A stretch of DNA of 38,508 nucleotides from contig CALFSW010000158.1 in assembly GCA_937916505.1 (NCBI GenBank), forward strand, positions 1 through 38,508, given 5' to 3'. Origin of the DNA: an uncultured Verrucomicrobiales bacterium (GTDB lineage: Bacteria > Verrucomicrobiota > Verrucomicrobiia > Verrucomicrobiales > Akkermansiaceae). The position numbers and the translations under genes are program-made. Of this stretch, positions 16,519 to 23,858 are shown piece by piece (the first letter of the stretch is position 1; each line of letters starts with the position of its first letter). A model generated the notes under the pieces. It did not search any database, had not been told where the DNA came from, and saw only the letters and a program-made list of their open reading frames with translations.

Positions 16519-18093
16519 ATGAGCGAGCAAGCACGAGTCAGTATTTATGACACAACGCTGCGTGATGGAACGCAGGGAGAAGGTTTTTCACTTTCAGGTT
16601 TGGACAAGATTCGAATTGCGAAGCGGCTCGATGAGTTTGGCGTTGATTACATCGAAGGGGGCTGGCCGGGCTCCAATCCCAAGGATATTGAGTTTTTCAA
16701 GGCGGCGGCGAAGGAAACCTGGAACCACGCGAAGATCGCGGCTTTTGGTTCGACACGCCGGGCGGATCTTGCGGTTGAGGATGATCCCCAGGTCCAGCTT
16801 TTGATTGATGCCGAAACGCCGGTGATCACGATTTTTGGAAAAAGCTGGGAGTTGCAGGTCACTGAAGTGCTGCGAACGACTGCCGAGGAAAATCAGGCCA
16901 TGATTCGGGATACCTGTCGCTATCTCAAAGCCGCAGGGCGTGAGGTGGTCTACGACGCCGAGCACTTTTTCGATGGATACAAGGACGGTCCCGGGCATGC
17001 CATGGCGACGCTTAAGGCCGCGGTTGAGGGAGGTGCTGATTGGTTGGTTCTCTGCGATACCAATGGGGGCTGTCTTCCAGCTGAGATTGCCGAAATGAGC
17101 CGGGTGGTGCGTGAAACATTTCCCGAGGTGCCCCTTGGAATTCACACCCACAACGATTGTGAAATGGGTGTGGCCAATGCCGTCGCTTCGGTCGATGCGG
17201 GAGCGACCCAGGTGCAGGGAACCATCAATGGCTACGGTGAGCGGACGGGAAATTGCAATCTCACGTCGGTCATTCCGATTCTTGAGCTCAAGATGGGTCT
17301 CAAGGCGGTGGATGATGTCTCCAAGATGCGCGATCTGTCCTTCTTCGTGGATGATGTTTCCAATAATGTCCATTTTGCCCGTGCGGCCTTCGTGGGGCGG
17401 ACGGCCTTTGCGCACAAAGGGGGGATGCACGTGAATGCGGTGCAGAAATTGGCCCGGTCCTACGAGCATATCCGACCGGAAGAGGTCGGGAACGAGCAGC
17501 AGATTCTGGTCAGTGAACTGTCCGGACAATCGAATATCCTGATGAAAGCCGAGCAACTTGGAATTCATCTTGAAAAAGGAAGTGATGAAGCCAAGGCCAT
17601 CTTGAGTGAAGTCAAAGCGCTGGAGCAGACGGGGTATTCGTTTGAGGCGGCCGGTGGCTCGCTGGAGCTTTTGATTCGACGAACTCTCGGCAAATCTTCC
17701 CGTCCATGGAATCTTCACGAATATCATTGTTCTTTTCGTCACTATAAAGACGGGCATGCGCCGGTTTGCGAAGCGACGGTAAAGCTGGATGTGGCTGATC
17801 AAACGAGTCTGACGGTTTCGGAGGGACATGGTGTCGTGAACGCCCTCGACGGTGCTCTTCGCAAGGCTCTTCAGCCCTTCTTTGCGGAATTGGATCGGGT
17901 CCAGTTGATTGATTACAAAGTGCGGATCATAGACGGTGGGGAGGCGACAGCGGCCAAGACCCGCGTCCTGATTGCCCATACCGACGGAAAAGAAACCTGG
18001 GGCACAGTCGGGGTCTCCGACAGCATTATTGAAGCCAGTTGGATCGCATTGACTGATGGCCTCGATCTTTTCCTGCAGAAGAGGACCTCTTAA
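16519..18093 (+). CDS. cimA: Citramalate synthase
   Basis: 524 residues. The protein opens with the HMGL/LeuA-type catalytic barrel motif IYDTTLRDGTQGEGFSLS; metal-binding GIHTHNDCEMGVANAV and the KGGMHVNAV segment follow, and the C-terminal ~150 residues form a LeuA dimerisation/allosteric domain. The sequence is of the CimA type (DYIEGGWPGSNPKD; GTINGYGERTGNCNLTSVIP) that condenses pyruvate and acetyl-CoA to (R)-citramalate. This is the first step of the threonine-independent route to isoleucine, in the cytoplasm. Isopropylmalate synthase is less likely given these motifs. ATG 16519 is preferred; upstream in-frame codons from 16483 add a non-conserved tail. The gene is monocistronic and divergent from the PQQ operon; the 226-base gap should hold both promoters. 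Confidence 0.93.
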   Translation: MSEQARVSIYDTTLRDGTQGEGFSLSGLDKIRIAKRLDEFGVDYIEGGWPGSNPKDIEFFKAAAKETWNHAKIAAFGSTRRADLAVEDDPQVQLLIDAETPVITIFGKSWELQVTEVLRTTAEENQAMIRDTCRYLKAAGREVVYDAEHFFDGYKDGPGHAMATLKAAVEGGADWLVLCDTNGGCLPAEIAEMSRVVRETFPEVPLGIHTHNDCEMGVANAVASVDAGATQVQGTINGYGERTGNCNLTSVIPILELKMGLKAVDDVSKMRDLSFFVDDVSNNVHFARAAFVGRTAFAHKGGMHVNAVQKLARSYEHIRPEEVGNEQQILVSELSGQSNILMKAEQLGIHLEKGSDEAKAILSEVKALEQTGYSFEAAGGSLELLIRRTLGKSSRPWNLHEYHCSFRHYKDGHAPVCEATVKLDVADQTSLTVSEGHGVVNALDGALRKALQPFFAELDRVQLIDYKVRIIDGGEATAAKTRVLIAHTDGKETWGTVGVSDSIIEASWIALTDGLDLFLQKRTS

Positions 18094-18144
18094 AAGGGAC
18101 TTTTCAGCTTGTCGTGATCTCTTTAGAAAGCCATTATCCAAGAA

Positions 18145-18245
18145 GGTTCATACATAAACACCTACGAACCATCCCGTCTCGCGAGAGACATCAAGGTCGC
18201 TTTGGCGACCCGGTCAGGCTCAATAGGGTCTGACTAAATTTAGAC
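18145..18245 (+). ncRNA. Run of consecutive hairpins downstream of cimA; possible structured RNA
   Basis: Four stem-loops follow one another closely. GGTTC/GAACC pair at 18145-18149 and 18166-18170; GTCTC-GCGA-GAGAC at 18176-18189 has a GNRA loop; GGTCGC-TTTG-GCGACC lies at 18195-18210; GTCAG/CTGAC pair at 18213-18217 and 18230-18234. A palindrome-like GTCT...TAAATTTA...AGAC follows at 18228-18245. No protein frame is evident. It lies between the cimA stop and a strong terminator, so it may be a structured 3' UTR or a separate small RNA. A decayed insertion-element end is the alternative. No known family is recognised. Confidence 0.35.
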
Positions 18246-18291
18246 ACCGTTCGAAGGTAAAAGAGAAATCCATCGAATGGTGGAATTTCAA

Positions 18292-18329
18292 AATAAAAGA
18301 GCAGGATCACGAGATTCTGCTCTTTTATT
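18292..18329 (+). terminator. Strong rho-independent terminator
   Basis: AATAAAAGAGCAG (18292-18304) and CTGCTCTTTTATT (18317-18329) are a perfect 13-bp inverted repeat with a 12-base loop; the stem's own A-run and T-run make it effective in both directions. It lies ~200 bases after cimA and ends cimA or the structured stretch before it. Confidence 0.8.
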
Positions 18330-18457
18330 GTGAGGGCTGGTCATGCCTTACTTATTGTGAATCAGTGTTTTCGGGTGAAAAATGATCGCGGGAAGAGCTC
18401 TGAAAAAACAGTGAATCCTAGACTTGTGTTGTGGGACAGATTGGACAAACTGGGCGC

Positions 18458-18472
18458 TTCCCGCATCGGGAA
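18458..18472 (+). promoter_or_regulatory. Palindromic operator candidate upstream of the MFS gene
   Basis: TTCCCG-CAT-CGGGAA is a perfect 6-bp inverted repeat with a 3-base centre, 26 bases before the ATG at 18499, where a repressor would cover the promoter. A similar palindrome, TTCCCGG-AGCG-CCGGGAA, occurs at 38436-38453. No regulator gene is nearby. Confidence 0.35.
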
Positions 18473-18498
18473 ACTTAATTCAAGAAACACGATAATAT

Positions 18499-20127
18499 AT
18501 GAGTGACAATGATCAGGTAAACAGGAAACGGCTTCTCTGGGCTGGCTTCGTTGCAATTCTTGCAGCGGGAGTTGGTTTCGGAATTCGAGGCGGAATTTTT
18601 GGCAATTGGGCCTCGGACTTTGGGTTTTCAGGAGCCCAACTTGGTGCAATCGGAGGTGCCGGCTTCACCGGGTTTTGTTTTGGAATTATGATTGGCGGAG
18701 TGATCGTCGACAAAATTGGTTACGGCAAACTCGTTTTTGTGGCCTTCCTCTGTCACATTCTTTCAGCCTTCGTGACCTTCGCGGCCACTGAAGGGCAAAG
18801 CACCGATACCGCCTATCAGATTTTGCTGTTGGGGATGTTCCTGTTTGCCTTTGCAAACGGAACTCTGGAAGCCGTTGCAAACCCTCTCGTTTCAACTCTT
18901 TTCCCGGAGAACAGAACGCACTATCTCAATATTCTCCACGCGTCATGGCCACTTGGGATGATTCTTGGAGGGATGGTCGGTTGGTTCCTTGGAACCGGCG
19001 ATGCCGCCCTGAACTGGAAAGTCCAGTTGTCCTTCTACCTTGTGCCCACAGTTGCCTATGGCGTCATGTTCATGGGGCAGAAATTTCCCAAGTCCGAGGC
19101 CTCTGAAAAGGGCCTGGGCATGGGCGAGATGATGAAAGACGTTGGTCTCCTTGGTGGAGCCGTGGTCGCCTTCATGCTCTATCTCTTCTTCAAGGGCACC
19201 TTCGCTCCTTTCTTCGAAGATGGATCAAATCTACCGCAAATTCTCGCTCTCATCATCGGATTCGCGACCTTGGGCTGGATTGGTAAAGTGACCTCTTTTG
19301 CGGTGGGCCATTGGCTCATTTTCGTTCTGTTCATCACCCACGGCCTGGTGGGCGCGGTTGAGCTCGGAACCGACGGCTGGATGCAAAACATCACCGGCGC
19401 AATTCTTTCCGAAAAGGAAGGTAAGATCCTCTTTGTGATCACTTCACTGGGAATGTTCCTCTTGAGATTCTGTGCTCACTTTATTGAAAAGAAGCTTGGA
19501 CTCAATCCGATCAGTCTTCTGTTCGTGAGTGCGGTGATTGCCTGCCTTGGATTGAACGCTGTCGCTGCGATTCAGTCATTCGGCCCCGCCGTTGGAGCTG
19601 TTTTGGTCTACTCGATTGGTAAGACCTTCTTCTGGCCAACCATGTTGGCGGTTGTGGGAGATCGTTTCCCGGCCACCGGTGCCGTCGCGATGAGCTTGAT
19701 GGGTGGAATCGGGATGATGTCCGCCGGACTCATCGGTTCCGCCGGTTTGGGTTACTTCAAGGATCGTTACGCCGCTGAAGAGCTGAAGTCTGCTGATGAA
19801 GCACTTCATGCCGAATGGGTGAGTGAAGGGGATTCCAGTAAGTTCCTGGCCTTTGAAGCTGTTCAGCCCATTGATCCGAAACGTCTGGAAGACGTGAAGA
19901 AAGTGGCTGTCGAAGAGCGTAGCGAAGCCGAACAGGCCGTTGTTGATGCTGACATTCGAGGCAACCGCAGCACTCTCAAAACTGATTCATTGATTCCGGC
20001 AGCAATGGCGGTGATCTACCTCCTGTTGTTCTTCTACTTCCGTGCGTCCGGCGGCTATAAAGCCGTTCGCATTGACGAGAATGAAACGCTCACCAGGGGC
20101 AATGCCGCTGGAACCGGAGAGTCTTAA
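18499..20127 (+). CDS. MFS transporter, FucP-like sugar permease type
   Basis: 542 residues with about 12 transmembrane helices. The first half carries the family-specific run [20 protein letters not shown] and [13 protein letters not shown], seen in FucP/GluP-like proton-sugar symporters and their PVC relatives. A second half helix reads [20 protein letters not shown]. An unusually long hydrophilic, acidic insert (~425-495, [20 protein letters not shown]... to ...[13 protein letters not shown]) separates the last two helices and is probably cytoplasmic. The substrate is not predictable from sequence; sugars are the leading guess. It is a single gene with its own terminator and a palindrome in its promoter region. 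Confidence 0.85.
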   Translation: MSDNDQVNRKRLLWAGFVAILAAGVGFGIRGGIFGNWASDFGFSGAQLGAIGGAGFTGFCFGIMIGGVIVDKIGYGKLVFVAFLCHILSAFVTFAATEGQSTDTAYQILLLGMFLFAFANGTLEAVANPLVSTLFPENRTHYLNILHASWPLGMILGGMVGWFLGTGDAALNWKVQLSFYLVPTVAYGVMFMGQKFPKSEASEKGLGMGEMMKDVGLLGGAVVAFMLYLFFKGTFAPFFEDGSNLPQILALIIGFATLGWIGKVTSFAVGHWLIFVLFITHGLVGAVELGTDGWMQNITGAILSEKEGKILFVITSLGMFLLRFCAHFIEKKLGLNPISLLFVSAVIACLGLNAVAAIQSFGPAVGAVLVYSIGKTFFWPTMLAVVGDRFPATGAVAMSLMGGIGMMSAGLIGSAGLGYFKDRYAAEELKSADEALHAEWVSEGDSSKFLAFEAVQPIDPKRLEDVKKVAVEERSEAEQAVVDADIRGNRSTLKTDSLIPAAMAVIYLLLFFYFRASGGYKAVRIDENETLTRGNAAGTGES

Positions 20128-20157
20128 GACAGAATTTCGACCCTTTGTTGATTCTAC

Positions 20158-20187
20158 AACGGCGGCCTGCGGGCCGCCGTTTTTTTG
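20158..20187 (+). terminator. Rho-independent terminator of the MFS gene
   Basis: AACGGCGGCC (20158-20167), loop TGCG, GGCCGCCGTT (20172-20181), a perfect 10-bp stem followed by a T-run to 20186. Confidence 0.9.
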
Positions 20188-20322
20188 TCGCTTGTTCCCA
20201 CGTTTTTAAGATCCCGGCGTTACAAATTTTGTTTGAAAACTTTTCGGAAAACTCTAGACAGGCACCCCTTCCCCGTAGCAAAGCGCCGCTGTGCAGGGGA
20301 ATGAGCCCCACGCCATCTACCC

Positions 20323-21009
20323 ATGAAAACCATCCCAATGATCAGTATCATATGCAGTCTAGCGCTCTCCAGCTGCGGAGATTTTGATTCTTCGGCCTTC
20401 AATACGAAGTCCGGGGGAATCCACACCCGAAGCGTTGCCAAAACATCCAAGGCGACTCCCAAATCCTCCCCGTTCCAAAAGGTGAAAAGCCTCAACGGCT
20501 TCCACCCCGCGGCTGTCTCCTTGTCTCTTGCAAAAAGGGCTGAAGGCATGTCCAGGGACAAGCACGGGATGGCCACCTACCCCCATTCAAGCCGGCAGCG
20601 TGTCGTCCGCACCACGGCCTATTCCCACGAAGAGATGGAAGTTGGCGCGCCTTGGAAAAAGAACGCCCTCGGAACCTACCTCAAGTATGGCCATGTCCGT
20701 AGCGCCGCTGCCGATTGGTCCCGCTATCCGGTTGGAACCAAGTTTAAGATCAAGGGACTTCCCCACACCTACGTCGTCGATGACTATGGCTCCGCTCTTG
20801 TTGGAACCAATACGATCGACATCTACCACCCCAATCTCAGCAGCATGCGACTTTGGGGAACCCGGAAGGCCGAGATCTCCGTCATTCAATGGGGAGACTG
20901 GAATCGGACCCTCAACATCCTGAGTGGTCGCAAGCACTATCCCCATACCCGCAAGATGTATTATGCGGCCAAAGCAAAGGTTGATTCCGGTCAGGTTGCC
21001 AAAAACTAG
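20323..21009 (+). CDS. Lipoprotein with C-terminal 3D domain
   Basis: 228 residues. The N-terminus is a lipoprotein signal with Cys18 in LALSSCGDF, so it should be lipid-anchored in the envelope. Residues ~30-95 are basic and low in structure. The C-terminal ~120 residues form a 3D (three-aspartate) double-psi-barrel domain as in MltA and YabE/YorM: the Asp in AADWSRYPVGTKF, then VVDDYGSALVGTNTIDIYHP with the second and third Asp, and closing LWGTRKAEISVIQWG. Such domains occur in peptidoglycan-active lytic enzymes, and the three aspartates are all present. The exact enzyme activity is inferred. It is a single gene bounded by terminators on both sides. Confidence 0.82.
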   Translation: MKTIPMISIICSLALSSCGDFDSSAFNTKSGGIHTRSVAKTSKATPKSSPFQKVKSLNGFHPAAVSLSLAKRAEGMSRDKHGMATYPHSSRQRVVRTTAYSHEEMEVGAPWKKNALGTYLKYGHVRSAAADWSRYPVGTKFKIKGLPHTYVVDDYGSALVGTNTIDIYHPNLSSMRLWGTRKAEISVIQWGDWNRTLNILSGRKHYPHTRKMYYAAKAKVDSGQVAKN

Positions 21010-21030
21010 GATCGATTCATTTCATTTTTA

Positions 21031-21066
21031 AAAACCGGCTTTTCCGAAAGGAAAGCCGGTTTTTTG
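21031..21066 (+). terminator. Rho-independent terminator after the 3D lipoprotein gene
   Basis: CCGGCTTTTC pairs with GGAAAGCCGG (one G-T pair) around a short loop, flanked by AAAA upstream and TTTTTT downstream. Confidence 0.85.
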
Positions 21067-21101
21067 TTTGCCTGTAGCCTGACATCGTTCAGGGATCAGT
21101 T

Positions 21102-21752
21102 ATGCTGAAGCAGGAACGCGCCGACCATGTCCTTCGACGTCTTGAGGAGTTGTATCCGGAAACGCCGATTCCCTTGGATCATACCAATTCGTTCACCCTT
21201 CTTGTCGCGGTCCTTTTGTCGGCCCAGTGTACCGATGTCCGGGTCAACCTGGTCACTCCGGCCCTCTTCAAGCTTGCCGACTCGGCCGAAAAAATGAGGA
21301 AGCTGTCGGTTGAAAAAATTGACGCCATCGTCCGTCCTTGTGGTCTCGCTCCCCGAAAAGCCACTGCGATTCAGGGACTTTCACAAATTTTAGTGGATCG
21401 ACACGGTGGCGAAGTCCCTGCCGATATGGCGGCTTTGGAAGAGCTTCCAGGGGTGGGTCACAAGACGGCTTCAGTCGTGATGGCCCAGGCATTCGGGGTA
21501 CCGGCTTTTCCGGTGGATACCCACATTCATCGCCTGGCCCAGCGGTGGAAATTGACTGACGGGCGAAATGTGCAGCGCACTGAAGAAGACTTAAAGAAAC
21601 TCTTCCCCCGTGATGCGTGGAACAAGCTCCACCTGCAGATCATTTTCTATGGTCGTGAGTATTGTTCGGCAAGGGGGTGCAATGGGATGGTCTGTGAGAT
21701 TTGTAAAACCTTGTTCCCACGCCGAAAGACTCCCGTTCAAACCAAAAAATAA
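21102..21752 (+). CDS. nth: Endonuclease III, DNA base-excision repair glycosylase/AP lyase
   Basis: 216 residues of the HhH-GPD superfamily. The helix-hairpin-helix LEELPGVGHKTASVV carries the catalytic lysine (K121), and the catalytic aspartate is D139 in PVDTHIHRL. LLVAVLLSAQCTDVRVN is the conserved N-terminal helix. It removes oxidised pyrimidines from DNA and nicks abasic sites. The C-terminal cysteines (188, 193, 198, 201) are spaced C-x4-C-x4-C-x2-C, not the usual C-x6-C-x2-C-x5-C of the [4Fe-4S] cluster, so the cluster loop is altered. The gene follows the preceding terminator by ~35 bases and is probably monocistronic. Confidence 0.93.
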   Translation: MLKQERADHVLRRLEELYPETPIPLDHTNSFTLLVAVLLSAQCTDVRVNLVTPALFKLADSAEKMRKLSVEKIDAIVRPCGLAPRKATAIQGLSQILVDRHGGEVPADMAALEELPGVGHKTASVVMAQAFGVPAFPVDTHIHRLAQRWKLTDGRNVQRTEEDLKKLFPRDAWNKLHLQIIFYGREYCSARGCNGMVCEICKTLFPRRKTPVQTKK

Positions 21753-21908
21753 GTCGGCGCTTCAAACTTTGACGGGGTAGGGGGTCCCCATGTCAAGGCT
21801 GTTGTCTTTCATAAAATCCGCTTAATTCTGCAAAAGTTCCTTTACTCAGCGGACTCACTTTCGAGAATGCCGATCAGTTTTACTCCAATCCGACCTCACA
21901 AAAACACC

Positions 21909-22697
21909 ATGATTCAGATCTCCAAGTTCCGCACCGTCAAAGGATGGCTCGTAGGCTCCGCTTTTACCCTTCTTGCTGCTGCTCCTGCTCTCGCCCAAGA
22001 GGGTGCCAAAAAAGAGAAAAGTGCTCTTGATAGCTATCTTCTAGATGGTGGTCCTCTCACCATCTTTATTGTCGCAGTTGGTCTCCTTTCTCTGATCAGT
22101 TTGGCGGTCTTCAATTTTATGAACCTCACCAAGGCGAAGTTCGCTCCCGACGACCTGAAGGCAGCGCTTCTCGATCACATGACCAATTGCCGGGTGCGTT
22201 CCGCGATCGAGCTTTCAGCCTCCCATCCTTCCTACCTCGGTCGCATGATGGCTTACTCACTTCCCAACATCGACGCCACACGCCCCGACGATCTTGGCCG
22301 CGATCACGTTGAGGACGCCATTGCTGATTTTTCCATCAACGAAACCCGCAAGCAGATGACCTTCATCACCTTGCTCTCCCTCGTTGCCCAAGCCGCTCCC
22401 ATGCTCGGTCTCTTTGGAACCGTTTTTGGTATGATTGGAGCGTTTTCGACCTTGGGTGAGAACGCCGGAGCCGATCCACAGGATCTTGCGGCTGACATCT
22501 CGGTGGCCCTTTTGACCACGATGTGGGGCCTGATCGTTGCCATTCTTTCCCTCTTTGCCTACTTCTTCTTCAAGAACCGCTTCAATGCCTTGGTCGCTGA
22601 TTGTCATGGCACTGCCGAGAATCTCATTAATGCATCCATCCAAACGGTGAACGCGGATGCCCATCTTGCTAAGATTCCCGAGGGGATTGCCGTTTAA
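21909..22697 (+). CDS. exbB: ExbB/TolQ/MotA-type proton channel protein
   Basis: 262 residues from ATG 21909 (an upstream ATG at 21867 gives a non-conserved extension). It starts with a cleavable-looking signal, SAFTLLAAAPALAQ, then a first helix PLTIFIVAVGLLSLISLAVF and the MotA/TolQ/ExbB core: FITLLSLVAQAAPMLGLFGTVFGMIGAFS and ISVALLTTMWGLIVAILSLFAYFF. ExbB pentamers with ExbD convert proton flow into mechanical work on TonB- or Tol-like partners. It leads a five-gene operon with two ExbD and two TPR proteins; no TonB gene is in the window. A signal peptide on ExbB is uncommon in Proteobacteria but seen in PVC and related groups. Confidence 0.9.
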   Translation: MIQISKFRTVKGWLVGSAFTLLAAAPALAQEGAKKEKSALDSYLLDGGPLTIFIVAVGLLSLISLAVFNFMNLTKAKFAPDDLKAALLDHMTNCRVRSAIELSASHPSYLGRMMAYSLPNIDATRPDDLGRDHVEDAIADFSINETRKQMTFITLLSLVAQAAPMLGLFGTVFGMIGAFSTLGENAGADPQDLAADISVALLTTMWGLIVAILSLFAYFFFKNRFNALVADCHGTAENLINASIQTVNADAHLAKIPEGIAV

Positions 22698-22703
22698 TCT
22701 GTC

Positions 22704-22732
22704 AGAGGGGAGGGAATGACCCCTTCCCCTCT
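22704..22732 (+). promoter_or_regulatory. Intercistronic hairpin between exbB and the first exbD
   Basis: AGAGGGGA (22704-22711) pairs with TCCCCTCT (22725-22732), with GGG/CCC nested inside and loop AATGA. There is no T-run, so it is more likely an mRNA-stability or processing element protecting the exbB message than a terminator. Confidence 0.5.
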
Positions 22733-22761
22733 CGTTGAACCTCAAACCACCTCAAAATCCA

Positions 22762-23229
22762 ATGGCCTCAAACAGACTCCGCTCAGTCAACCAGGATCAG
22801 GGCGAACCTGCCGAGATGGACATGTCGCCCATGATCGACATGGTCTTCTTGCTTCTTCTCTTCTTCCTCGTTGTTTCCAACCCCAAGACAATCAAAATCG
22901 ATCCACGGGTCCAGCCGCCGGTTGCGGCCAACGGACAAGCCGCGAAATCGCTTCACGGGAAGATTGTCATCAATATTCGGGATGACGGCGCATTTCTCGC
23001 CGAAGATCTCGAAACGACGTTTGACGGGATAGACGATCTCAAGGACTACCTTGAGAAGGAGAAAGACAAAGTAAAAGGCCTGGGAAAAACTCCCGTGCTT
23101 CATATTCGTGGTGATAAGCGGGCTAATTTTAAATACTGTCAGCGAGTCATCAAAGCAGGTGCAGCTGCAGGCATCGATTCTCTTGCCTACGGTGCCTACA
23201 ACAAGGCTCAGCCCGGTTCCGCAAAGTAA
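22762..23229 (+). CDS. exbD: ExbD/TolR family protein (first copy)
   Basis: 155 residues: a short cytoplasmic N-terminus ending DMSPMIDMVF, one transmembrane helix (VFLLLLFFLVVS) whose Asp in MIDM is the proton-carrying residue of the family, and a periplasmic domain with HGKIVINIRDDGAFL and the late VLHIRGDKRANFKYCQRVIKAG. ATG 22762 is chosen over an upstream TTG. It works with ExbB, probably as a heterodimer with the next gene product. Confidence 0.88.
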   Translation: MASNRLRSVNQDQGEPAEMDMSPMIDMVFLLLLFFLVVSNPKTIKIDPRVQPPVAANGQAAKSLHGKIVINIRDDGAFLAEDLETTFDGIDDLKDYLEKEKDKVKGLGKTPVLHIRGDKRANFKYCQRVIKAGAAAGIDSLAYGAYNKAQPGSAK

Positions 23230-23244
23230 ACGTAGAAAATTGAC

Positions 23245-23718
23245 ATGGCCCGCCACAAAAAAATGCAGCCTCCGGAGGAAGATGAACCAGGATTGGACAT
23301 CTCTTCACTCATTGACGTCTGTTTCCTTCTTTTAATCTACTTCCTGGTCACGACCCAGATTGTGAGAAAGGAACAGGAACTCAGTACCTCGCTTCCCTCG
23401 GTCGCCCCATCTGAAACTCCCCCTGAACTCGCTCCCATGCTGATCCTCGTGGAGGCAAATGGAAACATTTCCATTAAGGGCGAAAGTGGAGTGGAAGAAC
23501 TCATTGAATCGAATGCCGATTCACGTGTTCTCCCGATCCTCTCCCAGCGACTTGATCTTCACAAAAGTGTTGCTGATACCTCCAGTAGTAAGGCCTTGGT
23601 GCAAATCAGGGTGGACGGTGAAGCCGTGCAGCAGCGCGTGATTGATGTTCTCAATGCTCTTGCCGGAGCCAAGATTACCGAGATTACCTTTACCGATCTT
23701 CTGGACCCTGATGCTTAA
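23245..23718 (+). CDS. exbD: ExbD/TolR family protein (second copy)
   Basis: 157 residues with the same plan as its neighbour: acidic N-terminus (PPEEDEPGLDISSLIDV), one helix (VCFLLLIYFLVTTQ) containing the conserved Asp in LIDV, and a periplasmic domain (PMLILVEANGNISI ... ALVQIRVDGEAVQQRVIDVLNAL). The two ExbD copies are only distantly similar, so this is an old duplication and they may form a mixed dimer in the ExbB pore. It starts 15 bases after the first copy. Confidence 0.88.
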   Translation: MARHKKMQPPEEDEPGLDISSLIDVCFLLLIYFLVTTQIVRKEQELSTSLPSVAPSETPPELAPMLILVEANGNISIKGESGVEELIESNADSRVLPILSQRLDLHKSVADTSSSKALVQIRVDGEAVQQRVIDVLNALAGAKITEITFTDLLDPDA

Positions 23719-23789
23719 CAATTAATTGTTTGGTTTTGCCAGATCCCAGCTAAGGGAAACCCAGCCAACATCGTTCCAACTCTTGCCGG

Positions 23790-23831
23790 AAGGCTGACGA
23801 GCCACCCAAGCTCTCAGCCTTTCTTTTTCCC
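23790..23831 (+). terminator. Intra-operon attenuator or partial terminator
   Basis: AAGGCTGA-c-GAGC (23790-23802) pairs with GCTC-TCAGCCTT (23810-23821) around CACCCAA, a 12-bp stem with one bulged base, followed by TTCTTTTT. It lies in the 140-base gap between the second exbD and the TPR gene in the same direction, so it probably lowers transcription into the TPR genes or separates them. Confidence 0.65.
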
Positions 23832-23858
23832 AAAAATCCTCACACCACCACACGAACC

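Noticed and set aside
18211-18262. Insertion-sequence end suggested by GTCT...TAAATTTAGAC
   Set aside because: No transposase, no second inverted repeat and no target duplication could be found; it is mentioned only as an alternative for the hairpin stretch.
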